The position numbers and the translations under genes are program-made. Below, piece after piece: positions 1-6,943 of a stretch of DNA of 14,459 nucleotides. Source of the DNA: JANNXY01 sp964472605. Lineage in GTDB: Bacteria; Patescibacteriota; Minisyncoccia; Phycocordibacterales; CAIZIN01. The stretch covers positions 1-14,459 of the forward strand of contig CAYYLG010000019.1 in assembly GCA_964472605.1 (NCBI GenBank), written 5' to 3'. The notes below the pieces were generated by a model that was not told the origin of the DNA, searched no databases, and saw nothing but the letters and a program-made list of their open reading frames with translations. Position 1 is the stretch's first letter, and every line of letters starts with the position of its first letter.

Positions 1-840
1 GAAGAATTGGTTTATGGGGATCATCCACTCGGTAGGCCGGTTATCGGGTTCAAGGACACGGTGATGAATTTTACAAAAGTTGATTTGGTACAGTATAGAA
101 AGAAACATTATATTCCTGGTAAAACACTCATTATTATCTCAGGTGGATTTGATGAAATGTCTGTCATCTCCCAAATTGAAAATTTATTTGGATCTCTTCC
201 AGAGCAAGAAATAATAAATAAGGAAAAGATAGAAGAGTTACAAGATAAACCAAAGGTAAAAATATTTGATAAGAAAACTGATCAGTCACATTTTATAATT
301 GGGTTCAGATCATTTTCATATTTTGATGATCGTATTGATGCGGTGGGGCTACTTCGAACAATTTTAGGTAGTGGAATGTCATCTAGGCTTTTCAATAGAC
401 TAAGGGAGGAACTCGGTCTTTGTTACTATGTTCATGCAGGACACTCTGCTCAAAGCGATTGTGGTTTATTCACAATTTCAGCCGGTGTTGCAAATCTAAA
501 GCTAGAAGAGGCGGTGAAGGAAGTGATGAATGTTATCTCAAAGCTTTTAAAGGAAGGTATTACAGATGCAGAATTAGAAAAAGCTAAAGAATTTAAAATT
601 GGTAATCTATATCTAAGTTTAGAAACCTCAGATCAATTTGCTGATTGGTATGGGTTCCAAGAAATTTCTCATGAAGTAATTCGCAATCCAAAGGAAGAAG
701 AAGAATCTATAAGGAAGGTGACGAGGGAGGAGGTGGAGACTGTTGCTAGGGATGTTTTCGATATAAAGTCAGCGAATTTGGGGTTAATCGGACCCCACAA
801 GGACAAAGAGAGTGTTCTATTAGACCTCATGAAGCTTTAA
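1..840 (+). CDS. M16 family peptidase-like protein, C-terminal part (5' end outside window)
   Basis: The reading frame is open from the first base, so the gene starts before the window; 279 residues are visible. M16 proteins are usually about 410-430 aa with two similar halves: an N-terminal half with the zinc motif HxxEH and an inactive C-terminal half that closes the chamber. Visible residues 5-40 (YGDHPLGRPVIG, then the HYIPG stretch) match the region following the zinc site in the first half. Residues 124-143 (GSGMSSRLFNRLREELGL and following Tyr) match the conserved Arg/Tyr segment of the second half. The zinc-binding residues themselves lie upstream and cannot be checked, so activity is inferred. 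The product probably degrades or processes peptides. It ends 16 nt before the AI-2E-family gene and is probably co-transcribed with it. The family call is secure; the substrate is unknown. Confidence 0.88.
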   Translation, partial: EELVYGDHPLGRPVIGFKDTVMNFTKVDLVQYRKKHYIPGKTLIIISGGFDEMSVISQIENLFGSLPEQEIINKEKIEELQDKPKVKIFDKKTDQSHFIIGFRSFSYFDDRIDAVGLLRTILGSGMSSRLFNRLREELGLCYYVHAGHSAQSDCGLFTISAGVANLKLEEAVKEVMNVISKLLKEGITDAELEKAKEFKIGNLYLSLETSDQFADWYGFQEISHEVIRNPKEEEESIRKVTREEVETVARDVFDIKSANLGLIGPHKDKESVLLDLMKL

Positions 841-856
841 TGCTTTAATACTGTAT

Positions 857-1900
857 ATGGATGGCAATAGAGAGATAAATATAACCATAACTCCCTGGAG
901 CTTCTTTTCGGCTTGTCTTATTTTGATCGGACTGGCTTTGCTCTGGTATTTGAGAGATATTGCACTCGTTGTTGTAACAGCAGTTGTTATAGCTTCAGCG
1001 ATCGAGCCGGGGACTAAGTTTCTAGAGAAGAAAAGGTTTCCTAGGGCACTATCTGTAGTTTTAATATACGCTTCTATTGGTGCATTTCTTGCTGGAATGT
1101 TCTTTGTATTTTTCCCGGTTCTAGTACAGGACACGCAATCACTTCTTGGAGCATTGCCATCATACTCCGAAACAATCAGTGTTTGGAATCCACTTCAAGA
1201 AACAGGGCTGGATAAGTTCGATCAATTATTTTCTATTAAGAGTGTTGTAGAGTCTTTGAGTAGTTCACTTTCTAATCTTACTGCAGGATTCTTTACGACA
1301 GTGTCAGGACTTTTCGGAGGTATAGTGAGCTTTGCGCTTATTATAGTTCTATCATTTTACTTATCTGTTCAGAAGGATGGGGTAGGAGATTTCCTTAGAA
1401 TTATCACTCCTATAAAATACGAATCATATGTGATTGGACTTTGGAAAAGATCTCAGGAAAAAATCGGTTTATGGATGCAGGGGCAGTTACTTTTGGGTGT
1501 AATAGTTGCAGTCCTAACTTATCTTGGACTAAGTGTACTTGGTGTAAATAATGCACTTTTCCTTGCTATTGTGGCTGGAGTAACTGAGCTTATACCAATA
1601 TTCGGTTTGATTATCGCTACCGTGCCCGCAGCAGCTGTGGCGCTTTTCCAAGGTGGTGCATCATTGGCTTTTGTAGTTATAGGTCTCTATGTGATCATTC
1701 AGCAGTTTGAAAGCCATCTTATCTATCCTCTTGTAGTGAAAAAGATTATTGGTATTCCACCGATTTTGACTATCCTTACACTTGTAATCGGGGCTAAGCT
1801 TGCAGGATTTCTTGGAGTGCTTCTCTCAGTACCTTTAGCAGCAGTCCTTATGGAGGTCCTTGGAGATATTGAGAAAAGAAAACATCCTAAATCAAACTAA
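857..1900 (+). CDS. AI-2E family transporter / PerM-like membrane protein
   Basis: This is a 347-residue polytopic membrane protein. Hydrophobic segments occur near residues 13-30, 31-48, 64-90, 140-170 and several times from 205 to 335. The C-terminal half carries the hallmarks of the AI-2E/PerM family (PF01594): the ELIPIFGLIIATVPA loop, the QQFESHLIYPLVV segment and the final GFLGVLLSVPLAAVLMEVL helix. Members of this family have been linked to autoinducer-2 export, ion antiport or general permease roles. The name does not prove AI-2 transport, and no quorum-sensing gene is visible here. The start is the first ATG after the M16 stop and has no Shine-Dalgarno sequence. The stop (TAA) is followed by one base and then the metG ATG, indicating translational coupling. 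Confidence 0.88.
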   Translation: MDGNREINITITPWSFFSACLILIGLALLWYLRDIALVVVTAVVIASAIEPGTKFLEKKRFPRALSVVLIYASIGAFLAGMFFVFFPVLVQDTQSLLGALPSYSETISVWNPLQETGLDKFDQLFSIKSVVESLSSSLSNLTAGFFTTVSGLFGGIVSFALIIVLSFYLSVQKDGVGDFLRIITPIKYESYVIGLWKRSQEKIGLWMQGQLLLGVIVAVLTYLGLSVLGVNNALFLAIVAGVTELIPIFGLIIATVPAAAVALFQGGASLAFVVIGLYVIIQQFESHLIYPLVVKKIIGIPPILTILTLVIGAKLAGFLGVLLSVPLAAVLMEVLGDIEKRKHPKSN

Positions 1901-1901
1901 T

Positions 1902-3124
1902 ATGTCAGATAAAAAAAGTTTTTACATAACTACGACCTTGCCTTATGTTAATTCACGTCTCCATTTGGGCCATGCAACAGAAATTATCCGCGCTGATGCT
2001 ATTGCAAGATACAAGAAACTAATAGGATTTGATGTATTTTTTAATACAGGTACCGATGAGCATGGTAGAAAAATTGCTGAGTCAGCAGAGAAAGCTGGTA
2101 AGGGTGTACAGGATTATGTAGATGAATATGCAAAACTTTATAAAGAAACTCTGGAGAAATTCGGTGTTTTGAAAGAGAGTGAAGGGATACATTTCATACG
2201 AACAACAGACGAGAAGCATATAAAATTTGCAGGGGAGTTTTGGAAGAAATGTGATAAAAATGGCTACATCTATAAGAAAAATTATGAAGCCAAATACTGT
2301 GTGGGTTGTGAGGAAGAGAAAACTGATTCAGAACTCGTAGATGGTAAATGTCCTGAACATGATAGAGTTCCAGAAATAATTAACGAGGAAAATTATTTCT
2401 TTAAATACAGTGAATTTGGAGAAAAGCTTTTGGAATTTTATGATCAAAATCCAAATTTCATAATTCCTAATTTAAGAATGAACGAGATGAGAGAGTTTAT
2501 AAAAAGAGGTCTTCGCGACATTTCTATCTCTCGTCATAAATCAAAAATGTCATGGGGCATAGAGGTGCCAGGGGATAAGGAGCATGTTATGTATGTTTGG
2601 TTCGATGCTCTCACAGACTATTTATCTACTCTAGGTGGGGAGGAAAACATTGAGAAATATTGGAATAATGGAACCCCAACCCAATACTGTGGCAAGGATA
2701 ATACACGCTTTCAGGGTGTAATGTGGCAAGCTATGCTTATGGCTGCAGGGTATAAGAATACTCATCAGATCGTGGTAAATGGCTTTATNNNNNNNNNNNN
2801 NNNNNNNNNNNNNNNNNNNNNNNNNNNNNNNNNNNNNNNNNNNNNNNNNNNNNNNNNNNNNNNNNNNNNNNNNNNNNNNNNNNNNNNNATGAAATATGGA
2901 TCAGTGCACAAAATTTAGATAAATACATTCAAGACAATGAGCCATTTAAAAAAATAAAGATAAATGAATCAGAGGGTAAAAAGGATGTTCATTATCTTTT
3001 GTATAACTTAATGGGTATTGCACTTAGACTTGAACCTTTCCTCCCAGAAACCTCAAAAGAAATTCAAAGATTAATTAAAGAAAACAAATCTCCCGAAAAA
3101 CCTCTTTTTGCAAGGAAGGATTAA
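1902..3124 (+). CDS. metG: Methionyl-tRNA synthetase (class Ia), interrupted by a scaffold gap
   Basis: The enzyme charges tRNA-Met with methionine in the cytoplasm. The ATG at 1902 is preferred over an upstream in-frame one because it directly follows the previous stop and gives a normal N-terminus with TLPYVNSRLHLGHA. The HIGH signature is HLGH at residues 21-24. A zinc knuckle follows with C133, C136, C150 and H153. The segment ending IVVNGF leads straight into the 100-N gap at 2789-2888, so the KMSKS loop that normally comes next is not seen. After the gap a different frame resumes at 2891 and encodes 77 residues of the helical anticodon-binding domain (EIWISAQNLDKYIQ ... PFLPETSKEIQRLI), ending FARKD-TAA. 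The frame change only means that 100 N is a placeholder; from family size I would expect roughly 300-400 nt missing. The last 19 bases are repeated at 4319-4337. Confidence 0.93.
2789..2888. other. Scaffold gap (100 N) inside metG
   Basis: This is a run of exactly 100 N. The flanks do not overlap each other, and metG continues in another frame afterwards, so real sequence is missing and the gap length is a placeholder. The missing part should contain the KMSKS loop and the end of the catalytic domain. Confidence 0.98.
3105..3123 (+). repeat. 19-bp direct repeat, copy 1 (3' end of metG)
   Basis: TTTTTGCAAGGAAGGATTA occurs exactly here and again at 4319-4337 in the same orientation, 1,214 bp apart. 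This copy encodes the last residues of MetG (FARKD) plus two bases of the TAA stop. Its AAGGAAGGA also sits 8 nt before the CDPS start codon as a ribosome-binding site. The two copies bracket the CDPS and GNAT genes, as left and right ends of an inserted segment would. Confidence 0.9.
3112..3120 (+). promoter_or_regulatory. Shine-Dalgarno site of the CDPS gene
   Basis: AAGGAAGGA lies 8 nt before the ATG at 3129, inside the last codons of metG. It is the only convincing ribosome-binding site among the 17 start codons in the window, and it decides the start of the CDPS gene. It is also part of the 19-bp direct repeat. Confidence 0.65.
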
Positions 3125-3128
3125 ATTT

Positions 3129-3842
3129 ATGTCAGTAGAGATTAAAAGAGTATTGGGTGGGACAAAGGAGGATATTGAATCAAATAAATATAATATTTGG
3201 GTAGGTATTTCTCTGGGTAATAAATCATTTACAAAGGAGTTGATTAAAGAATACATTGAATATGCTTTAAAGTTTACCAGGGAGGATGTTTTAATAGTTA
3301 TCCCAGATAGATTACATGCAGTAAACATTGAGATCAGAGATAGAAAATCAAAACTTTCTGCACACAGGAAAGCGTGGAAAATAGGGGATGAAAAGGAGCA
3401 GGAGGTTAGGTCGATTATAATGAATCTTGCAAAGGAAGATCAGGATAGAATAATTATTGCTCGTTGGCATGAATTACAAACAAAGTATTTCGAGTATCGA
3501 CTCGAGATAGTATTTGATGAGTTTGAAAGAAAAGGGGATTTTTATAATGTTGTGATGGATATGGTAAGGGAAAATATTAAGAATTCAGAAAAGAATTTTA
3601 CTGTCATAGAACAGGAAAAGATGGCGAATTATATTTTGTATGAATTACCTGTGTTAATGAATGGTGCGAATTATGGTGGACCAAAAAGTGGTAAGAGATA
3701 TGAATGTATTATTTATCCTGGTTTGGGTAAGTTGGACTATCTAATCATGGATCTGCACGAAGGAAAGAAGTTTCCTGAATTTTCTGAGGATTTGTATATA
3801 AATAAAACTAAGGTCGTAATTGCAGAAGTTTACGTCAAATAA
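3129..3842 (+). CDS. tRNA-dependent cyclodipeptide synthase (CDPS)
   Basis: CDPSs take two aminoacyl-tRNAs and make a cyclic dipeptide (2,5-diketopiperazine). This protein has 237 aa; AlbC of Streptomyces noursei has 239. The strand-loop VGISLGNKSF matches AlbC IGISAGNSYF, giving the nucleophile S28 (AlbC S37) and N31 (N40). NYILYELP matches AlbC NYVLAEAP, giving Y168 and E172 (Y178, E182). IIYPG gives Y196 and P197 (Y202, H203). The Ser-to-Tyr spacing is 140 residues against 141 in AlbC. The DVLIVIPD strand at 53-60 and a basic helix at about 70-90, the likely tRNA-contact region, also fit the Rossmann-like fold. The ATG at 3129 is chosen over an upstream in-frame ATG inside metG because AAGGAAGGA lies 8 nt before it. 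It follows metG by 4 nt. The product cannot be predicted from sequence alone. The region is AT-rich and lacks any adjacent oxidase or methyltransferase. Confidence 0.9.
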   Translation: MSVEIKRVLGGTKEDIESNKYNIWVGISLGNKSFTKELIKEYIEYALKFTREDVLIVIPDRLHAVNIEIRDRKSKLSAHRKAWKIGDEKEQEVRSIIMNLAKEDQDRIIIARWHELQTKYFEYRLEIVFDEFERKGDFYNVVMDMVRENIKNSEKNFTVIEQEKMANYILYELPVLMNGANYGGPKSGKRYECIIYPGLGKLDYLIMDLHEGKKFPEFSEDLYINKTKVVIAEVYVK

Positions 3843-3874
3843 AAACTATCTCTAGGTTGTGAGTCTGAGATAGT
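3841..3874 (-). terminator. Intrinsic terminator for the GNAT gene
   Basis: ACTATCTC at 3845-3852 pairs with GAGATAGT at 3867-3874 (8-bp stem, 14-nt loop). Read on the - strand, the stem is followed by five T. The stem overlaps the GNAT stop codon. On the + strand no T-run follows, so it would be a weak stop for the CDPS transcript. A loop of 14 nt is long for a strong terminator. Confidence 0.5.
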
Positions 3875-4289
3875 GGAAGGACCCCTGCTTTTTGAATCCA
3901 AAATGTTTTTCCAGAATTTTAGAAGCAACATTTGAGAAAACATCTGCAACAATTAAGTTGGCCCCGCATACTTTAGCTGATTCGATCGTCCTTGTTGTGA
4001 ATGATCTGGCAATCCTCAGATTCCTATAGTTGGGATCAACCCACATATTTTCCCACTGGAACTTCCGAGTGATCGGCTGGTAAGTTCCGAGAGAAAAACC
4101 AACAAGCTTTCGCTTATCGTCTGATACATCTCTCGCCACTAAACACAAGCCGTCCTTGCTTGTCATTAGTCTGAGAATTGTTTCAGAATCCCAAAAACCA
4201 ATGAATTCAGGGCATTCCTGGCCAATTTGCAGCATTTCAGTTCTTAGATCCGTATCTGGGTGAACAATCTGCGTGATTGAAATTTTCAT
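3852..4289 (-). CDS. GNAT family N-acetyltransferase
   Basis: The product has 145 residues, the usual size for a single GNAT domain. These enzymes move an acetyl group from acetyl-CoA to an amine on a small molecule or protein. The acetyl-CoA strand and loop is seen around residues 82-97 (ENMWVDPNYRNLRIARSF). The usual R/Q-x-x-G-x-G/A is here R-N-L-R-I-A, with Arg replacing the first Gly. The C-terminal ending FSNVASKILEKHFGFKKQGSF is the typical N-x-x-A-x-x-x-Y/H-x-x-x-GF helix. It is convergent with the CDPS (9 nt between stops) and divergent from the aromatic-pathway fusion. Its G+C (about 45% in the lines I counted) is well above the CDPS. It could modify a cyclodipeptide or its precursor, but that rests only on position; it could equally be a protein or antibiotic acetyltransferase. 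Confidence 0.8.
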   Translation of the reverse strand: MKISITQIVHPDTDLRTEMLQIGQECPEFIGFWDSETILRLMTSKDGLCLVARDVSDDKRKLVGFSLGTYQPITRKFQWENMWVDPNYRNLRIARSFTTRTIESAKVCGANLIVADVFSNVASKILEKHFGFKKQGSFHYLRLTT

Positions 4290-4398
4290 TCTGTTTTTTA
4301 CATTACCATTGAATGATATTTTTGCAAGGAAGGATTAGTTTGCTTTATTGATGCATTTTGTATAAGGTTTCAGATGGAAAAAACGAACCTTAACGTAA
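4290..4398. promoter_or_regulatory. Divergent intergenic region between GNAT and the PDT/TyrA fusion
   Basis: This 109-nt region separates two divergent genes and should hold both promoters. It contains copy 2 of the 19-bp repeat. On the - strand TTGCAA, inside the repeat, lies 16 nt before TAATGT, a passable promoter for the GNAT gene. On the + strand TTGCTT at 4340 is followed after 15 nt by TATAAG at 4361, a weak candidate. TAAGGTT (4363-4369) and AACCTTA (4386-4392) form a 7-bp hairpin ending just before the fusion start codon. It could be a leader hairpin or chance. Confidence 0.35.
4319..4337 (+). repeat. 19-bp direct repeat, copy 2
   Basis: This is an exact copy of 3105-3123 in the same orientation. 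The next base is G, so it reads GAT-TAG in the metG frame. Removing one repeat unit (1,214 bp) would leave metG ending FARKD followed by TAG instead of TAA. The copy lies in non-coding DNA and has no start codon at useful distance, so it does not act as a ribosome-binding site here. Confidence 0.9.
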
Positions 4399-6105
4399 AT
4401 GAAAACAATACCTATATTTTGTCTTGGACCTTCTGGGTCATATGGTAGTGAAGCTGCTAAATTGGCAGTATCCATACTTGAGGCTCAAATGCCTCATTTG
4501 AATTTCGAAATTCGTCATTCCGTATCGAATACAGCAATATTTGAAGATGCGAAGGTAAATGGTGGTGTAGCAGTGGTCCCGGTGGAAAATGGGTATGAAG
4601 GGCCTGTTAGCGAGGTTATGCGATACAGGCTCCAGAATCCGGACTATCCTATGAGTGTTATTGGAGAAGTGGTTGTTCCTATCGAACACCATATTCTCAT
4701 GCGACCAGGTTATTCCTTGGATTTGGTTAGAGGTGTAGCATCGCATCCGCAGGCACTTGGCCAATGTTCAAAGTTTATTCGACAGCATCGTCTAACAACT
4801 TTTGAATCGAAAAGTACAGCTCTAGCTGCACAACAAGTGGCAGAGAATACTTTGTCTAGCGCAAACATTGCAGCTATCGCTTCAAAATCTGCCGGAGAGT
4901 TATTTGGTTTGGTATCCCTTGGACTTGCAGGTGACGTAAAAGATAATAAAACACGTTTCCATGTATATGCTCCTTGGAAAACAAAATTCACAGGGAAAGA
5001 TCGCACAGCTTTCCTCTTTGGTATCCCAGATGTTCCTGGGAGCCAATGTGATGTTTTGGAAATATTTAAGCGGCACAATGTGAATTTGTCGACAAATGAT
5101 TCGGTCCGGACAGGAAAACTCGGCAAGGTTGAGTTCTATCTAGTTGCTGACATGCACCAGGATTCTGAGGTTGGTAAAGCTGTCATCAAAGAGTTGCATG
5201 CAAAGACACAAAATCTTCGGATTCTAGGTTCATTTGCTCAAGCGAAATCAGAAACAGTTCCTGTTTCTAAACTGGAAAGTAAGAAAATTGGAATAGTCGG
5301 AGGTGCTGGAAGCATGGGTAAATTATTCACCTTATTTTTTGAATTGCGTGGTATGGAGGTGATTACGTGCGATGTTGATACGGTTACAAAACCAATGGAT
5401 GTTGCATTAAATTCAGATATCATCTTTCTTGCGATTCCGATTACAAAGGTTGAGTCTGTTCTCAGGGAAATGATTCCGTATCTGCGACCTACTCAAACAG
5501 TTATCAGTTTGGCATCAAGGATGATTGATTTGCCAGAGTGGTCAATGATTCCTTCTCGAGCTTTTATGCATTTTATGCAAGCACCGAGAGGTCTCGATTT
5601 TGGTAAGCGCTATGTGCACGTGAGCGCTTCAGAGTCTCTTAAAGTATCAGGGGTCTATCAGTGGCTACAGATCATGGCAGGTGAGTTTGATGCTGTGTTT
5701 AATGAAGTGACTGTAAATAGGCATGAAAAGGATAGGATAGACCAAGTGCTTGTGGTATCGATTGTGATGCTGTGGATAAAGGTGATTAAAGATTTTAATC
5801 TTGATCCTAGTAATCTGATTCAGGGTGGTAGCCCAGTAACTGATGTTATATGGTCCTTGTTTGCCAAAGTTGGCAAACAGTCAGAAATGTATGGTGCAAT
5901 CCTTGGAGAGCACGCATCAATAAAGGATATTTTCAGGTGTATAGCAATTAATGCTGAACAATTTGGATATGTTATCGGTGAATTCGGTTCACGTAGGGCA
6001 ACCGACATCATAAATGAATTGGCTTCATTGATTGATACTAAACAAAGGTTATATCTGGTGCAAAGAGCTGAAAGGATGCTCTCTCTGCCCAATACCGATT
6101 CTTAA
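4399..6105 (+). CDS. Bifunctional prephenate dehydratase-ACT-prephenate dehydrogenase fusion
   Basis: The 568-residue product should convert prephenate both to phenylpyruvate (towards Phe) and to 4-hydroxyphenylpyruvate (towards Tyr). Residues 1-190 are a prephenate dehydratase: LGPSGSYGSEAA at 9-20, VVPVENGYEGPV at 59-70, HPQALGQC at 116-123 and catalytic TRF at 185-187. Residues about 201-279 are an ACT domain, but the Phe-binding motifs of classical PheA (GALV, ESRP) read GSQC and DSVR, suggesting altered or lost feedback control. Residues 296-565 resemble the dehydrogenase half of E. coli TyrA: GGAGSMG at 301-307, LAIPITKVESVL, and catalytic-type H391 in MHFM. No chorismate mutase domain is present. 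The ATG at 4399 directly follows an in-frame TAA; no Shine-Dalgarno is seen. G+C appears higher than in neighbouring metG and tatD, so acquisition by transfer is possible. Confidence 0.88.
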   Translation: MKTIPIFCLGPSGSYGSEAAKLAVSILEAQMPHLNFEIRHSVSNTAIFEDAKVNGGVAVVPVENGYEGPVSEVMRYRLQNPDYPMSVIGEVVVPIEHHILMRPGYSLDLVRGVASHPQALGQCSKFIRQHRLTTFESKSTALAAQQVAENTLSSANIAAIASKSAGELFGLVSLGLAGDVKDNKTRFHVYAPWKTKFTGKDRTAFLFGIPDVPGSQCDVLEIFKRHNVNLSTNDSVRTGKLGKVEFYLVADMHQDSEVGKAVIKELHAKTQNLRILGSFAQAKSETVPVSKLESKKIGIVGGAGSMGKLFTLFFELRGMEVITCDVDTVTKPMDVALNSDIIFLAIPITKVESVLREMIPYLRPTQTVISLASRMIDLPEWSMIPSRAFMHFMQAPRGLDFGKRYVHVSASESLKVSGVYQWLQIMAGEFDAVFNEVTVNRHEKDRIDQVLVVSIVMLWIKVIKDFNLDPSNLIQGGSPVTDVIWSLFAKVGKQSEMYGAILGEHASIKDIFRCIAINAEQFGYVIGEFGSRRATDIINELASLIDTKQRLYLVQRAERMLSLPNTDS

Positions 6106-6137
6106 ACGAACGGTTTTTTATTTGGTAATATAATCAT

Positions 6138-6920
6138 ATGAATCAAAAATATTTTGATATACATGCCCATGTTCAGTTTCCAGAATTCGATGATGATAGA
6201 TCTGAGGTTTTAAAGAGGTCTAGGGAGGCTGGGGTTGGAATGATAAATATTGCCACAGGACTAGAGTCATCTAATGCATCTATTAAACTAGCGGAGGAAA
6301 ATGATGGGGTTTATGCTGCCGTAGGATTTCATCCTTGTTACATAGATAAAGCGGAATTTGATTATGAAAAGACACTTGAGTTGGCCAAAAATCCAAAGGT
6401 AGTTGTGATAGGTGAGTGTGGAGTGGATTTATTCCATAACAGTAAGGAAACTTTAAATAAACAAATAGAAATATTTGAGAAGCAATTAGAGATTGCAAGA
6501 TTAGTAAATAAACCCGTTATGCTTCATTTGCGTAATTCTAAAGATGGAGAAAGTGCTTACAAAATTGCTCTAGAGATTTTGGAGAAATTTCCTGAGATTA
6601 AAGCTAATGCACATTTCTTTGCAGGGACAATAGAGGAAGCTAGAATGTTTTTTGATTTAGGTCATACAATTTCATTCACTGGGGCTATAACTTACAAAAA
6701 TTCAGATAATTATGCTGAGGTTATAAAATCTGCTCCACTCGAAAACATTATGTGTGAGACGGATTGTCCGTTTGTGGCACCTGTGCCACACAGGGGAGAG
6801 CGTAATGAACCCGTCTTTGTAATTGAGGTTTATAAAAAGATTGCTGAGATAAAAAAATTATCCCCAGAGCAATTCATTAATCAGGTTAGAGAGAATGTAA
6901 GAAGGGTCTTTTCAATATAG
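6138..6920 (+). CDS. tatD: TatD family metal-dependent hydrolase/DNase
   Basis: This is a 260-residue TIM-barrel protein of the TatD family, which act as metal-dependent 3'-5' exonucleases in DNA repair and turnover. All expected metal ligands are visible: H9 and H11 (DIHAH), E93 (GECGVD), H130 (MLHLR), H159 (NAHFF) and D209 (CETDCPF). The substrate-side segment ETDCPFVAPVPHRGERNEP is typical. The length matches the family. It follows the aromatic fusion by 32 nt, which contain TATAAT four bases before the ATG but no good -35. A short TTTTTTATTT run in the same spacer could mark a weak terminator after the fusion. There is no Shine-Dalgarno. It may be co-transcribed with the downstream rpsF operon or separated from it by the promoter proposed at 6909-6937. 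Confidence 0.93.
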   Translation: MNQKYFDIHAHVQFPEFDDDRSEVLKRSREAGVGMINIATGLESSNASIKLAEENDGVYAAVGFHPCYIDKAEFDYEKTLELAKNPKVVVIGECGVDLFHNSKETLNKQIEIFEKQLEIARLVNKPVMLHLRNSKDGESAYKIALEILEKFPEIKANAHFFAGTIEEARMFFDLGHTISFTGAITYKNSDNYAEVIKSAPLENIMCETDCPFVAPVPHRGERNEPVFVIEVYKKIAEIKKLSPEQFINQVRENVRRVFSI

Positions 6921-6937
6921 GTCTATTGTGGTAATGT
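6909..6937 (+). promoter_or_regulatory. Candidate promoter of the rpsF-ssb-rpsR operon
   Basis: TTTTCA at 6909-6914, 17 nt, then TAATGT at 6932-6937 preceded by TG (an extended -10, TGgTAATGT). Transcription would start near 6944, exactly where the 5' strand of the predicted leader helix begins. Both hexamers are imperfect; the spacing and the match with the leader RNA support the call. Confidence 0.4.
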
Positions 6938-6943
6938 AGTGGA

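Noticed and set aside
2789..3124. Frameshift or pseudogene in metG
   Set aside because: The frame change coincides with a placeholder gap, and both sides encode normal MetG sequence.
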